Made by a program: the position numbers and the translations under genes
Assembly: GCF_000942395.1 (NCBI RefSeq)
Contig: NZ_LN812102.1
Coordinates: 1,666,155-1,730,154 of the forward strand
DNA: 64,000 bases
Direction: 5' to 3'
DNA from: Risungbinella massiliensis
Lineage (GTDB): Bacteria > Bacillota > Bacilli > Thermoactinomycetales > Thermoactinomycetaceae
Shown here: piece by piece, positions 56,612-64,000 of the stretch
How positions within the stretch are numbered: the first letter of the stretch is position 1
Layout: every line of letters begins with the position of its first letter
Notes under the pieces: model-generated
Told to the model about the DNA's origin: nothing
Seen by the model: only the letters and a program-made list of their open reading frames with translations
Database searches by the model: none

Positions 56612-59098
56612 CTAACGTACCGTAATAGGGGTTGGAATCTCGGGATACATCGCTTGAATCTTCGCGATGGAATAAAGGATTTTCTCCAAATCTCGGCGTT
56701 CTTGAATAGCTGCTAGATCAGTGAGAATCGGGATAATCAACCTTGCGAGCGCTTCTTTTTGTTCTGCTAACTGAAGCAGATGAGCTAACATGATCTTTTT
56801 CGCTTTCCGCCCTGCATGAACTCGGAACAACACAGTACGGATAAAGCGATCTAGCTCTTGAAGCATTGATTCGGTACACTCTACTTTGGTCCATAAACTA
56901 CAAGCATACTCTTGGACAACTAAATCGGTACTTTCACTAGCTCGCATCATCAACTCTACTAAATCGAGCTGATCCTCATGTTCTGCTACCAATTTCATCG
57001 CTTCTTTTTGGATGTCGGAGCGTGCTGTATCCAAAAGTCCATAGATCAGCTTGGGAGACAATTGTTTTATATCTAATTCTCGGAAATAAGAAAACATCCA
57101 TTCTCTCGTATCATCCCAGTCTGTCTCTGCTAGGCTAACTAAGAAGTCAGCATCATACTGGTCGATATTTTTGGCAATGCAATCTCTCGCCACTTGTCTA
57201 GTCAATAGCAGACGACTATGAGCCAATTCTAGTAATTGTGCTTCGGTAAAATCGTCAGGATGCGGATCGATCAGTTGAAGAAGTCGTGCACCAAAGTCTT
57301 GAAGCCCTGCTTCATCGCTTCCTACCAATCGCAAAACTTTATGCAAGGAAGTCGACGCAAGTTCTGAAAAGAACAATGTACCGAGCAAGACTTCTCGAAC
57401 AAACGTACGTACTCCCTCATCGAGATCACGCTGTAACATACGAACCCATAGTTGTTGGATCAGCTCTTGGCCAAACGATGCTGCCCATAAAAGGCGATCT
57501 GTAAAAAATTGAGTAGCAAAAACCTGATGTTCTTCACCAGAAATGGTAGCGAAAGAAGCAAGAAACGGTACATCCAATCGCAAGCTAGCAAAGTGTAGAT
57601 GTAAAAAGTTCCTCACTGCAAGGCGCACTGCTTCCAATGGGTGAGCAAAATAAGGGAGAAGTTCATTCCCTGTCATTTCTCTTGGATCTAGGTAACGGAA
57701 CAAGAGAACTCCAAGATTCTGTAGTACTTCTTGATCAGAATCAAGCATTCCGCTAGTCAAATTCCAGTCGGCTACTTCTGGTAGGAATAGCTCTCCGCTC
57801 TCCTGTAAGAAGCTATTCCAGTCTGCCACCACGTCTTCTGATACAGCATCATCGGACGAGATATAGGTTACAAATCCACGTATAAATAATTGGAGCTCTT
57901 CTTTCGAAAGGTTTTGTAACTGCTGATTTAAGTAAGAGAAAGCAACTTTACGGATCTCTGGATGAACATGCAAGGAGAACCTACAAAGTAAATCAATGTC
58001 TGTTTCGTTGGTTTTTGCACGTTTGTTTAGAAGTGCTTTCGCTGCAAAAAGCTGTTTGGCCGAAACCGACGAAGCTAGTAAACGGAACAACAATTCATCT
58101 TCTAATCCTAATACTAAGTCGGCATGACCTAATTCCAATGCTTTTCTTGCAAAATCAACGATCGCCGCTACTTCCGAATGCTCTAAAATCCGGAGCAGTT
58201 GATCAGGACGCTGATCCCAAAGTTCTGGAAAAGCCTCTTCACGAGTGGCGGAAACATCGACGTCCCCTTTAACTATGTGAGCTGAACTACCAGTAAATCT
58301 ATAGCGTTGTTCTTTGCTCTGATGGTAGAGAACACGCATTAAGGTAAGCACTGAACGATTTATATCTTCTGGCTGATATTGAAGGAGGAGTTCCGTAGCA
58401 AATGGGACATAGTGACAAGAACCAGCTTTTCCTAATTTGCGTAGCGTACGCCAACTCCGACGTTGTAGGTAATAATGAGTTCTGGATGTATAGACACTGT
58501 CAAACGAATCACTTCTCGGTTTCCAACTTGGATGAAGCCCCTCTACATGCAGATTGTAAACCGATTCCACATCAAAACGATAAGCTAGAGTAGCCCATAT
58601 CTCTGCGTTATCTAATCGTTTCTCTACAGATTTATAAATCGCTTTTAGGTAAGGAAAAAAACGAACGGAGGACTTTGTAAGAGAATACTTTGTCTGATTA
58701 GTACGTGACGTGATAAATGGAGTTGCATATAAATGAGTTGCATAGTCTCCCAGCCATGTTTCTTGGTTGTTCCAGTCCTGTGAAAGACTTTTCATATGAT
58801 CTAAAGACTTGTAGCTTAAAATTCTCTTTAATCCTTCTCTTGCAAGAGTCGATGGATGCAAGTAGAGAGCCCAGAGCCAAGATGCATCTTTTTTGCGCAA
58901 ATGACCTTCAAATGATTTCCATACTACTTTTCCGTTCTTATCTTTTTGTTGATAATTAGAAAAGCTAAACGCAAACTTCTCTAACTCCTCTAGAAAAGCC
59001 GGATCTTGATCGTCTAATAACTTCTGTAAGGAAGCAGGGAGAGGAGTTTTCCCCTCATCTAATTCCCACCATGCCGGTTCGATGTTGCTTTTCGACAA
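56612..59098 (-). CDS. Retron-associated HEAT/ARM-like helical-repeat protein
   Basis: 828 residues with no signal peptide or membrane helix. After the first 200 residues it is almost wholly alpha-helical with degenerate helical repeats (for example HPEIRKVAFSYLNQQLQNL, HPLEAVRLAVRNFLHLHFA, RSDIQKEAMKLVAEHEDQL), as in HEAT/ARM solenoids. Start is TTG at 59098, eight bases after AGGAGG. First gene of the operon, with its own promoter at 59177-59205. Likely the scaffold or effector half of the retron toxin; no catalytic motif seen. Confidence 0.8.
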   Translation of the reverse strand: MSKSNIEPAWWELDEGKTPLPASLQKLLDDQDPAFLEELEKFAFSFSNYQQKDKNGKVVWKSFEGHLRKKDASWLWALYLHPSTLAREGLKRILSYKSLDHMKSLSQDWNNQETWLGDYATHLYATPFITSRTNQTKYSLTKSSVRFFPYLKAIYKSVEKRLDNAEIWATLAYRFDVESVYNLHVEGLHPSWKPRSDSFDSVYTSRTHYYLQRRSWRTLRKLGKAGSCHYVPFATELLLQYQPEDINRSVLTLMRVLYHQSKEQRYRFTGSSAHIVKGDVDVSATREEAFPELWDQRPDQLLRILEHSEVAAIVDFARKALELGHADLVLGLEDELLFRLLASSVSAKQLFAAKALLNKRAKTNETDIDLLCRFSLHVHPEIRKVAFSYLNQQLQNLSKEELQLFIRGFVTYISSDDAVSEDVVADWNSFLQESGELFLPEVADWNLTSGMLDSDQEVLQNLGVLLFRYLDPREMTGNELLPYFAHPLEAVRLAVRNFLHLHFASLRLDVPFLASFATISGEEHQVFATQFFTDRLLWAASFGQELIQQLWVRMLQRDLDEGVRTFVREVLLGTLFFSELASTSLHKVLRLVGSDEAGLQDFGARLLQLIDPHPDDFTEAQLLELAHSRLLLTRQVARDCIAKNIDQYDADFLVSLAETDWDDTREWMFSYFRELDIKQLSPKLIYGLLDTARSDIQKEAMKLVAEHEDQLDLVELMMRASESTDLVVQEYACSLWTKVECTESMLQELDRFIRTVLFRVHAGRKAKKIMLAHLLQLAEQKEALARLIIPILTDLAAIQERRDLEKILYSIAKIQAMYPEIPTPITVR

Positions 59099-59176
59099 TT
59101 CGGTGTCCTCCTTTATATAAAAAACTCCTGAATCCGCTTAAGTCCAAATAGATTTATTTATCCAGTTACTAAGAAA

Positions 59177-59205
59177 ATTATAGAAGTGTATGAAAACAAC
59201 GTCAA
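59177..59205 (-). promoter_or_regulatory. Promoter of the retron protein operon
   Basis: Minus-strand TTGACG (59200-59205), 17-base spacer, TATAAT (59177-59182), about 80 bases before the helical-repeat gene and downstream of the ncRNA terminator. Confidence 0.75.
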
Positions 59206-59248
59206 GGAAACGTACAACTTTTCCGAACATACTTTCGGTGATAAATAG

Positions 59249-59275
59249 AAAAAAAATCTCCCCCTTAGGAGAGAT
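59249..59275 (-). terminator. Terminator of the retron ncRNA
   Basis: The minus strand has ATCTCTCC, TAA loop, GGGGGAGATTTTTTTTC, about ten bases after the a2 segment. Confidence 0.85.
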
Positions 59276-59284
59276 CCACATTCT

Positions 59285-59530
59285 GCTATGTAAGTCCACT
59301 TTCTTCCTATCCGAACCGGTGATGCCACTGAACAGCACCCGTCTACGGGGGCTACCTGTAGAGAGCAGCTACGCTTACTTAGGATCTCTACAGGTAGCCC
59401 CCGTAGACGATAGGTGCTGCCTAAGTAGCGCAGTGCCGGTTGAAGTGAAAACAGCTTGAGAGCATGCACGGCGTAACGCCGTACGAGTTGCTAGACTTTC
59501 ATAGCCGAACTTATGTACTTATTGTTCTTA
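59285..59530 (-). ncRNA. Retron msr-msd RNA
   Basis: Minus-strand RNA. a1 is GCTATGAAAGTC (59494-59505) and pairs with a2 GACTTACATAGC (59285-59296) through 11 pairs and one A-A mismatch. Directly after a1 comes TAGC, whose G (59491) is the expected branching guanosine. The msr has a GC-rich hairpin ACGGCG-TTA-CGCCGT (59468-59482). The msd is a stem with perfect 25-base arms (59340-59364 and 59385-59409) and a 20-base loop, extended by CAGCACC/GGTGCTG, CACTG/CAGTG and AACCGG/CCGGTT. Promoter and terminator flank it. Confidence 0.88.
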
Positions 59531-59538
59531 TGTTTTTC

Positions 59539-59567
59539 ATTATAAAGAATAATAGAAAAGATGGCAA
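59539..59567 (-). promoter_or_regulatory. Promoter of the retron ncRNA
   Basis: Minus-strand TTGCCA (59562-59567), 17-base spacer, perfect TATAAT (59539-59544); transcription would start near 59530, about 25 bases before a1. Confidence 0.8.
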
Positions 59568-59568
59568 G

Positions 59569-59614
59569 AAAAAAATAATCTGATCTCATTTCCATAGAAA
59601 GAGACCAGATTATT
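59569..59614 (-). terminator. Terminator of gnd
   Basis: The minus strand has AATAATCTGGTCTC, loop, GAGATCAGATTATTTTTTTC, directly after the gnd stop and one base before the retron promoter -35. Confidence 0.85.
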
Positions 59615-59624
59615 AGCGAAAAAT

Positions 59625-61037
59625 CTATGCTAACCAATTGGTGTGGAAGACACCTTCACGATCTAGGCGTTGATACGTATGTGCTCCAAAGTAGTCACGC
59701 TGTGCTTGTAATAGGTTAGCAGGAAGTCGTTCACTGCGATAGCTATCAAAGTAAGCTAAGGCACTAGAGAATGCAGGAACTGGCACTCCATATTGAACAG
59801 CAGTAGCGATCACATCGCGCCATGCCGACTGATACTCTTGTACAATACCTTGGAAGTAAGGATCCAACAACAAATTAGCCAGCTCTGGATTTCGATCATA
59901 GGCGTTTTTGATGTTTTGCAAGAATTGAGCACGAATGATACATCCTCCACGGAAGATCATCGCAATCTCTCCCAATTGCAGCTTCCATCCGTTCTCTTTA
60001 GACGCTTCTTGCATCTGTGCAAATCCTTGAGCATAGGAACAAATTTTGGATGCATAGAGGGCTTTACGGATTTTCTCTACCAATACTGCTTTCTCTTCCG
60101 CAGATAGTTCTTTGCGCTCTGGTCCTTGCAAAATCTTACTTGCTTGGACACGCTCTTCTTTCATCGCAGAAATAATCCGCGCATAGACCGATTCCGTAAT
60201 GATTGATAGAGGCACTCCTAGGTCAAGAGAGCTTTGGCTTGTCCATTTTCCAGTACCTTTTTGACCTGCTGTATCCAAGATCACATCCACTAAAGGAAGA
60301 CCTGTCTGTTCATCTTTTTTACGGAAGATATCAGCTGTGATCTCGATTAGATAACTATCGAGCTCTCCTTTGTTCCACTCTGCAAACGTCTCATGCAATT
60401 CATCGGCAGACATGCCCAAAAGATCTTTCATCAGCGCATACGCTTCACAGATTAACTGCATATCTCCATATTCGATCCCGTTATGTACCATCTTCACGTA
60501 ATGACCTGCGCCATCTGGACCGATATAGGTTGTACAAGCATCTCCTTCGACTTTCGCAGAAATCGCTTCAAAGATCGGAGCTACTAGTGCATGTGCTTCT
60601 TTTTTCCCACCAGGCATGATCGATGGCCCTTTTAGTGCTCCTTCTTCTCCACCAGAGACTCCTGTTCCGATGAAATGAATTCCAAGAGACTCCAATTCAC
60701 GACTACGGCGAATGGTGTCTTCGTAGAAGGTATTTCCTCCATCGATCAGGATGTCTCCTTCATCTAAATGCGGTAGAAGTGTCTCGATGGTAGCATCTGT
60801 TGCTGCTCCTGCTTTGACCATCAGCATCACCTTACGAGGCTTTTCTAACGACTCCAGAAACTCTTCAACAGTATAAGTACCTACTACATTTTTTCCTTTT
60901 GCTTCTGCCATCAGTTCATTGGTCTTCTCTGGAGACCGGTTAAACACCGACACAGTATATCCACGGCTCTCTACGTTAAGGGCTAAATTTTTCCCCATCA
61001 CAGCAAGTCCGATTACGCCAAAATCACTTTTTTTCAT
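59625..61037 (-). CDS. gnd: 6-phosphogluconate dehydrogenase, decarboxylating
   Basis: Oxidises 6-phosphogluconate to ribulose-5-phosphate in the pentose phosphate pathway. 470 residues, full length. [22 protein letters not shown] (coenzyme site), [21 protein letters not shown], and [17 protein letters not shown] with the catalytic Lys and Glu are all intact. Start ATG after AGGAGG. Monocistronic, followed by a terminator and then the retron. Confidence 0.98.
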   Translation of the reverse strand: MKKSDFGVIGLAVMGKNLALNVESRGYTVSVFNRSPEKTNELMAEAKGKNVVGTYTVEEFLESLEKPRKVMLMVKAGAATDATIETLLPHLDEGDILIDGGNTFYEDTIRRSRELESLGIHFIGTGVSGGEEGALKGPSIMPGGKKEAHALVAPIFEAISAKVEGDACTTYIGPDGAGHYVKMVHNGIEYGDMQLICEAYALMKDLLGMSADELHETFAEWNKGELDSYLIEITADIFRKKDEQTGLPLVDVILDTAGQKGTGKWTSQSSLDLGVPLSIITESVYARIISAMKEERVQASKILQGPERKELSAEEKAVLVEKIRKALYASKICSYAQGFAQMQEASKENGWKLQLGEIAMIFRGGCIIRAQFLQNIKNAYDRNPELANLLLDPYFQGIVQEYQSAWRDVIATAVQYGVPVPAFSSALAYFDSYRSERLPANLLQAQRDYFGAHTYQRLDREGVFHTNWLA

Positions 61038-61357
61038 GCTGATCCTCCTTCTCTCCTAGATCAGAGAGTATATAGTCCCCATTCCCTAAATCATCCACTA
61101 CTTAATCTGAGAATTTCATCCAATTTCATACATCAGTCATCGTTCATTATTTCGCAAACATTACAAACTTGCAATGAATCTAGGGGAAAATTTGCAAAAA
61201 AGAAAAAAACACTTTCACCAACAGCATGTTCATGCCCAAATATGTTTGTTCCTATGATTAAGATTTTTATTGCCATTCAATAAAACAAAAATCTGATAAT
61301 ATGAGAAGAAGAAGCATCTTATCTATCACTACTATTATTATTTAGAGGTGATTTCTT
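61038..61357. other. Divergent promoter region of gnd and the phospholipid-type operon
   Basis: About 320 AT-rich bases. A TAATAT near 61297 on the plus strand is a possible -10, with no good -35 at standard spacing. No gene recognised. Confidence 0.45.
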
Positions 61358-61960
61358 ATTACGATCTACGACCTAAAGTCACGTTTTCAAGACTTATTGC
61401 GTCCCTTGGTACGGAAAATCGCCAATTGGGGGGTCACCCCAAATCAGGTAACCTTATTTGCACTGGCTTTATCTATTGCTACTGGAGTTCTGCTCTTCTT
61501 TTATCATGAACAAACCATTGTCTTTGCCATTATTCCAGTCATACTCTTTGTCCGAATGGCACTAAATGCAATAGATGGAATGTTAGCCAGAGAGCACGAT
61601 CAAAAGACACCTCTTGGTAACATATTAAATGAGCTAGGTGATGTAGTAGCGGATGCAGCAATGTATCTACCATTTGCTTATGTTGTGGGAGTCAACCCAA
61701 TCCTGATTGTGCTAATTGTCTTATTTAGCATCATTAGCGAAATGACCGGAATATTAGGAGAAGTAATCGGAGCAAGCCGGCGCTACGACGGCCCGATGGG
61801 AAAAAGTGATCGTGCTTTTCTCTTTGGTCTTCTTTCCCTGTTGCTAGCTATTGGAGTATCGCTACAAGGCTGGGGAACTTATCTACTTGGTCTCGTCCTT
61901 ATTCTTCTCTTCGCCAATATAGGGAATAGAATCTATCAAGCATTAAAGGAGATCGCTTAA
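61358..61960 (+). CDS. CDP-alcohol phosphatidyltransferase family protein
   Basis: 200 residues if started at ATT 61358. The conserved motif is DGMLAREHDQKTPLGNILNELGDVVAD, the D-G-x2-A-R-x8-G-x3-D-x3-D signature of enzymes joining a CDP-activated lipid to an alcohol. Five to six membrane helices. The first Met-type codon in frame is TTG at 61397, but the upstream in-frame ITIYDLKSRFQDL matches the family N-terminus and starts seven bases after GAGGTG; ATT is therefore the likely initiator. Resembles E. coli YnbA. First of a four-gene operon. Confidence 0.82.
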   Translation: MTIYDLKSRFQDLLRPLVRKIANWGVTPNQVTLFALALSIATGVLLFFYHEQTIVFAIIPVILFVRMALNAIDGMLAREHDQKTPLGNILNELGDVVADAAMYLPFAYVVGVNPILIVLIVLFSIISEMTGILGEVIGASRRYDGPMGKSDRAFLFGLLSLLLAIGVSLQGWGTYLLGLVLILLFANIGNRIYQALKEIA

Positions 61961-61961
61961 C

Positions 61962-62888
61962 ATGTCTCAACCTTTACTCCAAGTAATCATTGGCATTTTT
62001 GGTGTTTTAATCATCGCTTCTATCGTTACCTTCTTGTTGATTCGCTTCAAACCTGAAAAGGACTTCACCGAACTAAAATTACGTATCCAATCTTGGTGGG
62101 TGATGGTTGCGATCTTTTCAATCACGATCATGATCAGTCGTAAGATTTCGATCATTTTCTTTGCTTTTCTCAGTTTTTTAGCACTCAAAGAATATCTAAG
62201 CTTGATCCCAACAAAACGTGCTCATCGTCATGTCCTATTTTGGGCATACCTATCGATCCCTATTCAATTCTATTGGATCTATCAGCAATGGTATGGAATG
62301 TATATTATTTTTATCCCTGTCTATATGTTTCTGCTCATCCCGATTGTTCTAATCCTAATCGGCGAGAACAAAGGTTTCCTACATTCAGTAGGCTCTATAC
62401 ACTGGGGATTGATGTTAATGGTTTTTGGTCTCAGCCATGTATCCTATTTACTAGTTCTCCCTCCAGAAGGAGCGCTAGAAGCTGGTGGAGCTGGACTCGT
62501 ACTCTTTCTCGTCGTACTCACTCAGTGTAATGATGTAGCACAATACATTTGGGGAAAATTTCTCGGTAAACACAAAGTCGTCCCAAAAGTGAGTCCTAAT
62601 AAAACATGGGAAGGACTTCTGGGAGGCATCATGACCACGATCGGGCTTGCTTATCTGCTCGCGCCTTTGCTTACTCCGCTACAGCCTATTCATATCCTAT
62701 GGACGGGAATATTGATCAGTGTTGGTGGATTTATTGGAGATGTCAATATCTCTGCACTCAAGCGAGATCTCCATGTCAAAGATAGTGGAAGCTCCATCCC
62801 GGGACATGGCGGAATTTTAGATCGTGTTGATAGTCTCACGTTCACGGCTCCTATTTTCTTCCACTTTGTACGTTATTTCTATTATTAA
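61962..62888 (+). CDS. Phosphatidate cytidylyltransferase-like protein (CdsA family)
   Basis: 308 residues, about eight membrane helices. The C-terminal signature is SALKRDLHVKDSGSSIPGHGGILDRVDS, close to the CTP_transf_1 motif, with SPNKTWEGLLGG before it. Likely makes a CDP-linked lipid for the transferase encoded one base upstream, resembling the ynbA-ynbB pair. Probably a second cdsA-like gene besides the housekeeping one. Confidence 0.88.
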   Translation: MSQPLLQVIIGIFGVLIIASIVTFLLIRFKPEKDFTELKLRIQSWWVMVAIFSITIMISRKISIIFFAFLSFLALKEYLSLIPTKRAHRHVLFWAYLSIPIQFYWIYQQWYGMYIIFIPVYMFLLIPIVLILIGENKGFLHSVGSIHWGLMLMVFGLSHVSYLLVLPPEGALEAGGAGLVLFLVVLTQCNDVAQYIWGKFLGKHKVVPKVSPNKTWEGLLGGIMTTIGLAYLLAPLLTPLQPIHILWTGILISVGGFIGDVNISALKRDLHVKDSGSSIPGHGGILDRVDSLTFTAPIFFHFVRYFYY

Positions 62889-62903
62889 TAGGAGAGAACG
62901 GAC

Positions 62904-63542
62904 ATGAACATCTTGCGAATTCTCTTTTCTATCATCCTAGTCCGTCCCCTAGTTCAAGTCCTTTTAGGCTTGAAAGTGCGCCACCGAGAGCGTCTGCCAA
63001 GGAAAGGACCTGCAATCATAGTTGCCAATCACAATTCGCATTTAGATACTTTGGTTCTAACGTCTCTCTTTCCTTTATCCATGCTTCGTCACTTACGTCC
63101 CGTTGCTGCTGCAGATTACTTTTTGCGAAACCGATTCGTATCCTGGTTCTCTCTTGGAATCATGAACATCCTGCCAATTCAACGAAAAGGCAGATCTCGA
63201 AAAGAAGACCTCTTTACCAATATCTATGATGCCTTAGCACAACAAGATATTGTCATCCTGTTCCCTGAAGGCACTCGTGGAGAACCAGAAGTACTACAGC
63301 GTAATAAAACAGGGCTCTATCATCTGACGAAACATTGTCCCGATGTCCCAATCTATCCTGTTTTTTTACATGGCCTAGGCAAAACACTGCCGAAAGGGGA
63401 CTATGTACTCATCCCTTTTTTCTGTGACGTTTTAGTAGGAGAGCCATTCTACTATCAAGACGATCGTGGAAAGTTTATGGCACAACTAGATCATCGTATA
63501 GTCGAGCTGGCGAAGGAAGGAGATTTTCAACCGTGGGATTGA
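62904..63542 (+). CDS. 1-acylglycerol-3-phosphate acyltransferase-like (PlsC family)
   Basis: 212 residues. Acyltransferase motifs: VANHNSHLDTLVL (HX4D form, NHNSHLD), and FPEGTRGEPE. One N-terminal hydrophobic segment for membrane association. ATG after GGAGAG, 15 bases after the CdsA-like gene. The natural acceptor is not determined. Confidence 0.88.
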   Translation: MNILRILFSIILVRPLVQVLLGLKVRHRERLPRKGPAIIVANHNSHLDTLVLTSLFPLSMLRHLRPVAAADYFLRNRFVSWFSLGIMNILPIQRKGRSRKEDLFTNIYDALAQQDIVILFPEGTRGEPEVLQRNKTGLYHLTKHCPDVPIYPVFLHGLGKTLPKGDYVLIPFFCDVLVGEPFYYQDDRGKFMAQLDHRIVELAKEGDFQPWD

Positions 63543-64000
63543 TGCTAGCAGCTTTTGTTTGGGGTCTAGCGGAAGCTACGATCTTCTTTATCATCCCAGA
63601 TGTGATCCTCACCTACATTGCGTTACAAAATATCAAAAAAGCTCTTCTCGCCTGTCTCTTTGCCTTGATTGGTGCTCTTATAGGGGGGACAAGTCTCTAT
63701 TTCTGGAGCTTATCCGACCCTGCTACAGTAATCACGGTATTAAATATTATTCCTGCAATCAATTCGGAGATGATTCAAGAGGTAGAACGATCTCTCCGAC
63801 AAGATGGCTTACTCGCTATGGTCTTGGGACCTACTCAAGGAATACCCTATAAGATATATGCCTCATATGCCTCATACGCCCCTACGGTCGGGATCGGCTA
63901 TCTCACCTTTCTCCTAGCTAGCATCCCAGCTAGACTCATGCGCTTTCTCGCTGTGACCGTGACAGCATGGCTGGTGAGTAAATATGTATTTGGAAAATGT
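63542..64000 (+). CDS. Membrane protein of the same operon, cut by the window end
   Basis: At least 153 residues, continuing past 64000. The start is ATG at 63542, sharing TGATG with the plsC-like stop codon. Hydrophobic helices MLAAFVWGLAEATIFFIIPDVIL, LLACLFALIGALIGGTSLYFW and others suggest a small integral membrane protein; GPTQGIPYKIYASYAS is a conserved-looking loop. Reminiscent of DedA/SNARE-associated membrane proteins, but I do not assign a family. Confidence 0.7.
   Translation, partial: MLAAFVWGLAEATIFFIIPDVILTYIALQNIKKALLACLFALIGALIGGTSLYFWSLSDPATVITVLNIIPAINSEMIQEVERSLRQDGLLAMVLGPTQGIPYKIYASYASYAPTVGIGYLTFLLASIPARLMRFLAVTVTAWLVSKYVFGKC

Noticed and set aside
59340-59409. Perfect 25-base inverted repeat considered as a transposon end or a plain terminator
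   Set aside because: It lacks a U run and any transposase or target duplication. Flanking a1/a2 segments, the TAGC motif and the downstream retron RT explain it as the msd stem.

Overview
The window looks like the chromosome of a low-GC, endospore-forming Bacillales bacterium, quite possibly of the Thermoactinomycetaceae; the 16S gene would settle this but I could not search it. Two blocks keep Bacillus subtilis gene order. One is tsaE-tsaB-rimI-tsaD // ydiF, rex, tatC, groES-groEL (about 21-34 kb). The other is acpS-ydcC-alr-ndoAI-ndoA-[rsb]-sigB ... tex/cmpA (about 39-52 kb). The spore gene cmpA, the sigma-B module and strong AGGAGG ribosome binding sites support this assignment.

Layout. 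0-5 kb: a tRNA-Ile/tRNA-Ala pair with its own promoter and terminator, manA, a YfkAB-type radical SAM gene, and a stand-alone 16S rRNA gene with its own promoter, processing stem and terminator. The usual 16S-tRNA-23S linkage is broken. 5-11 kb: a zincin-like peptidase, guaA, an azoreductase, a kinase-fold protein lacking catalytic residues, and an SPFH protein. 10.9-19.8 kb: a compact one-strand [NiFe]-hydrogenase operon, hypA-B-F-C-D-E, cytochrome b5-like gene, small subunit, large subunit, maturation protease. 20-20.5 kb: remnant of a family 1 glycosidase. 21-34 kb: chaperonins with CIRCE, tatC, rex, folate ligase, ydiF, a tandem DnaA-box cluster, an inserted block (tspO, Xaa-Pro peptidase, aldo/keto reductase), then the t6A genes. 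34.7-36 kb: twelve tRNA genes under one stable-RNA promoter. 36-39.4 kb: assorted metabolic and membrane genes. 39.4-43.7 kb: cmpA, tex, a YopX-like gene divergent from an RNA ligase, and an orphan lasso-B2-like gene. 43.8-51.6 kb: rsbU-V-W-sigB, a Sel1-repeat gene, the ndoAI/ndoA toxin-antitoxin pair, alr, ydcC, acpS. 51.7-53.3 kb: membrane glycosyltransferase-like gene.

53.4-59.6 kb holds what I consider the main accessory system: a complete retron. A sigma-A-type promoter drives a structured non-coding RNA with a1/a2 complementarity, a TAGC priming-G motif after a1 and a long perfect msd hairpin, ending at an intrinsic terminator. A second promoter then drives a three-gene operon: an 828-residue helical-repeat protein, a 548-residue protein with winged-helix and SWIM zinc-finger regions, and a retron reverse transcriptase with NAxxH, YADD and VTG motifs plus an unusual basic coiled-coil N-terminus. 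This is most likely an anti-phage defence system.

59.6-64 kb: gnd, then a phospholipid-type operon (CDP-alcohol transferase apparently starting at ATT, CdsA-like, PlsC-like, and a membrane protein cut by the window end).

All promoter, terminator and RNA-structure calls were made by eye; no folding or homology search was run.
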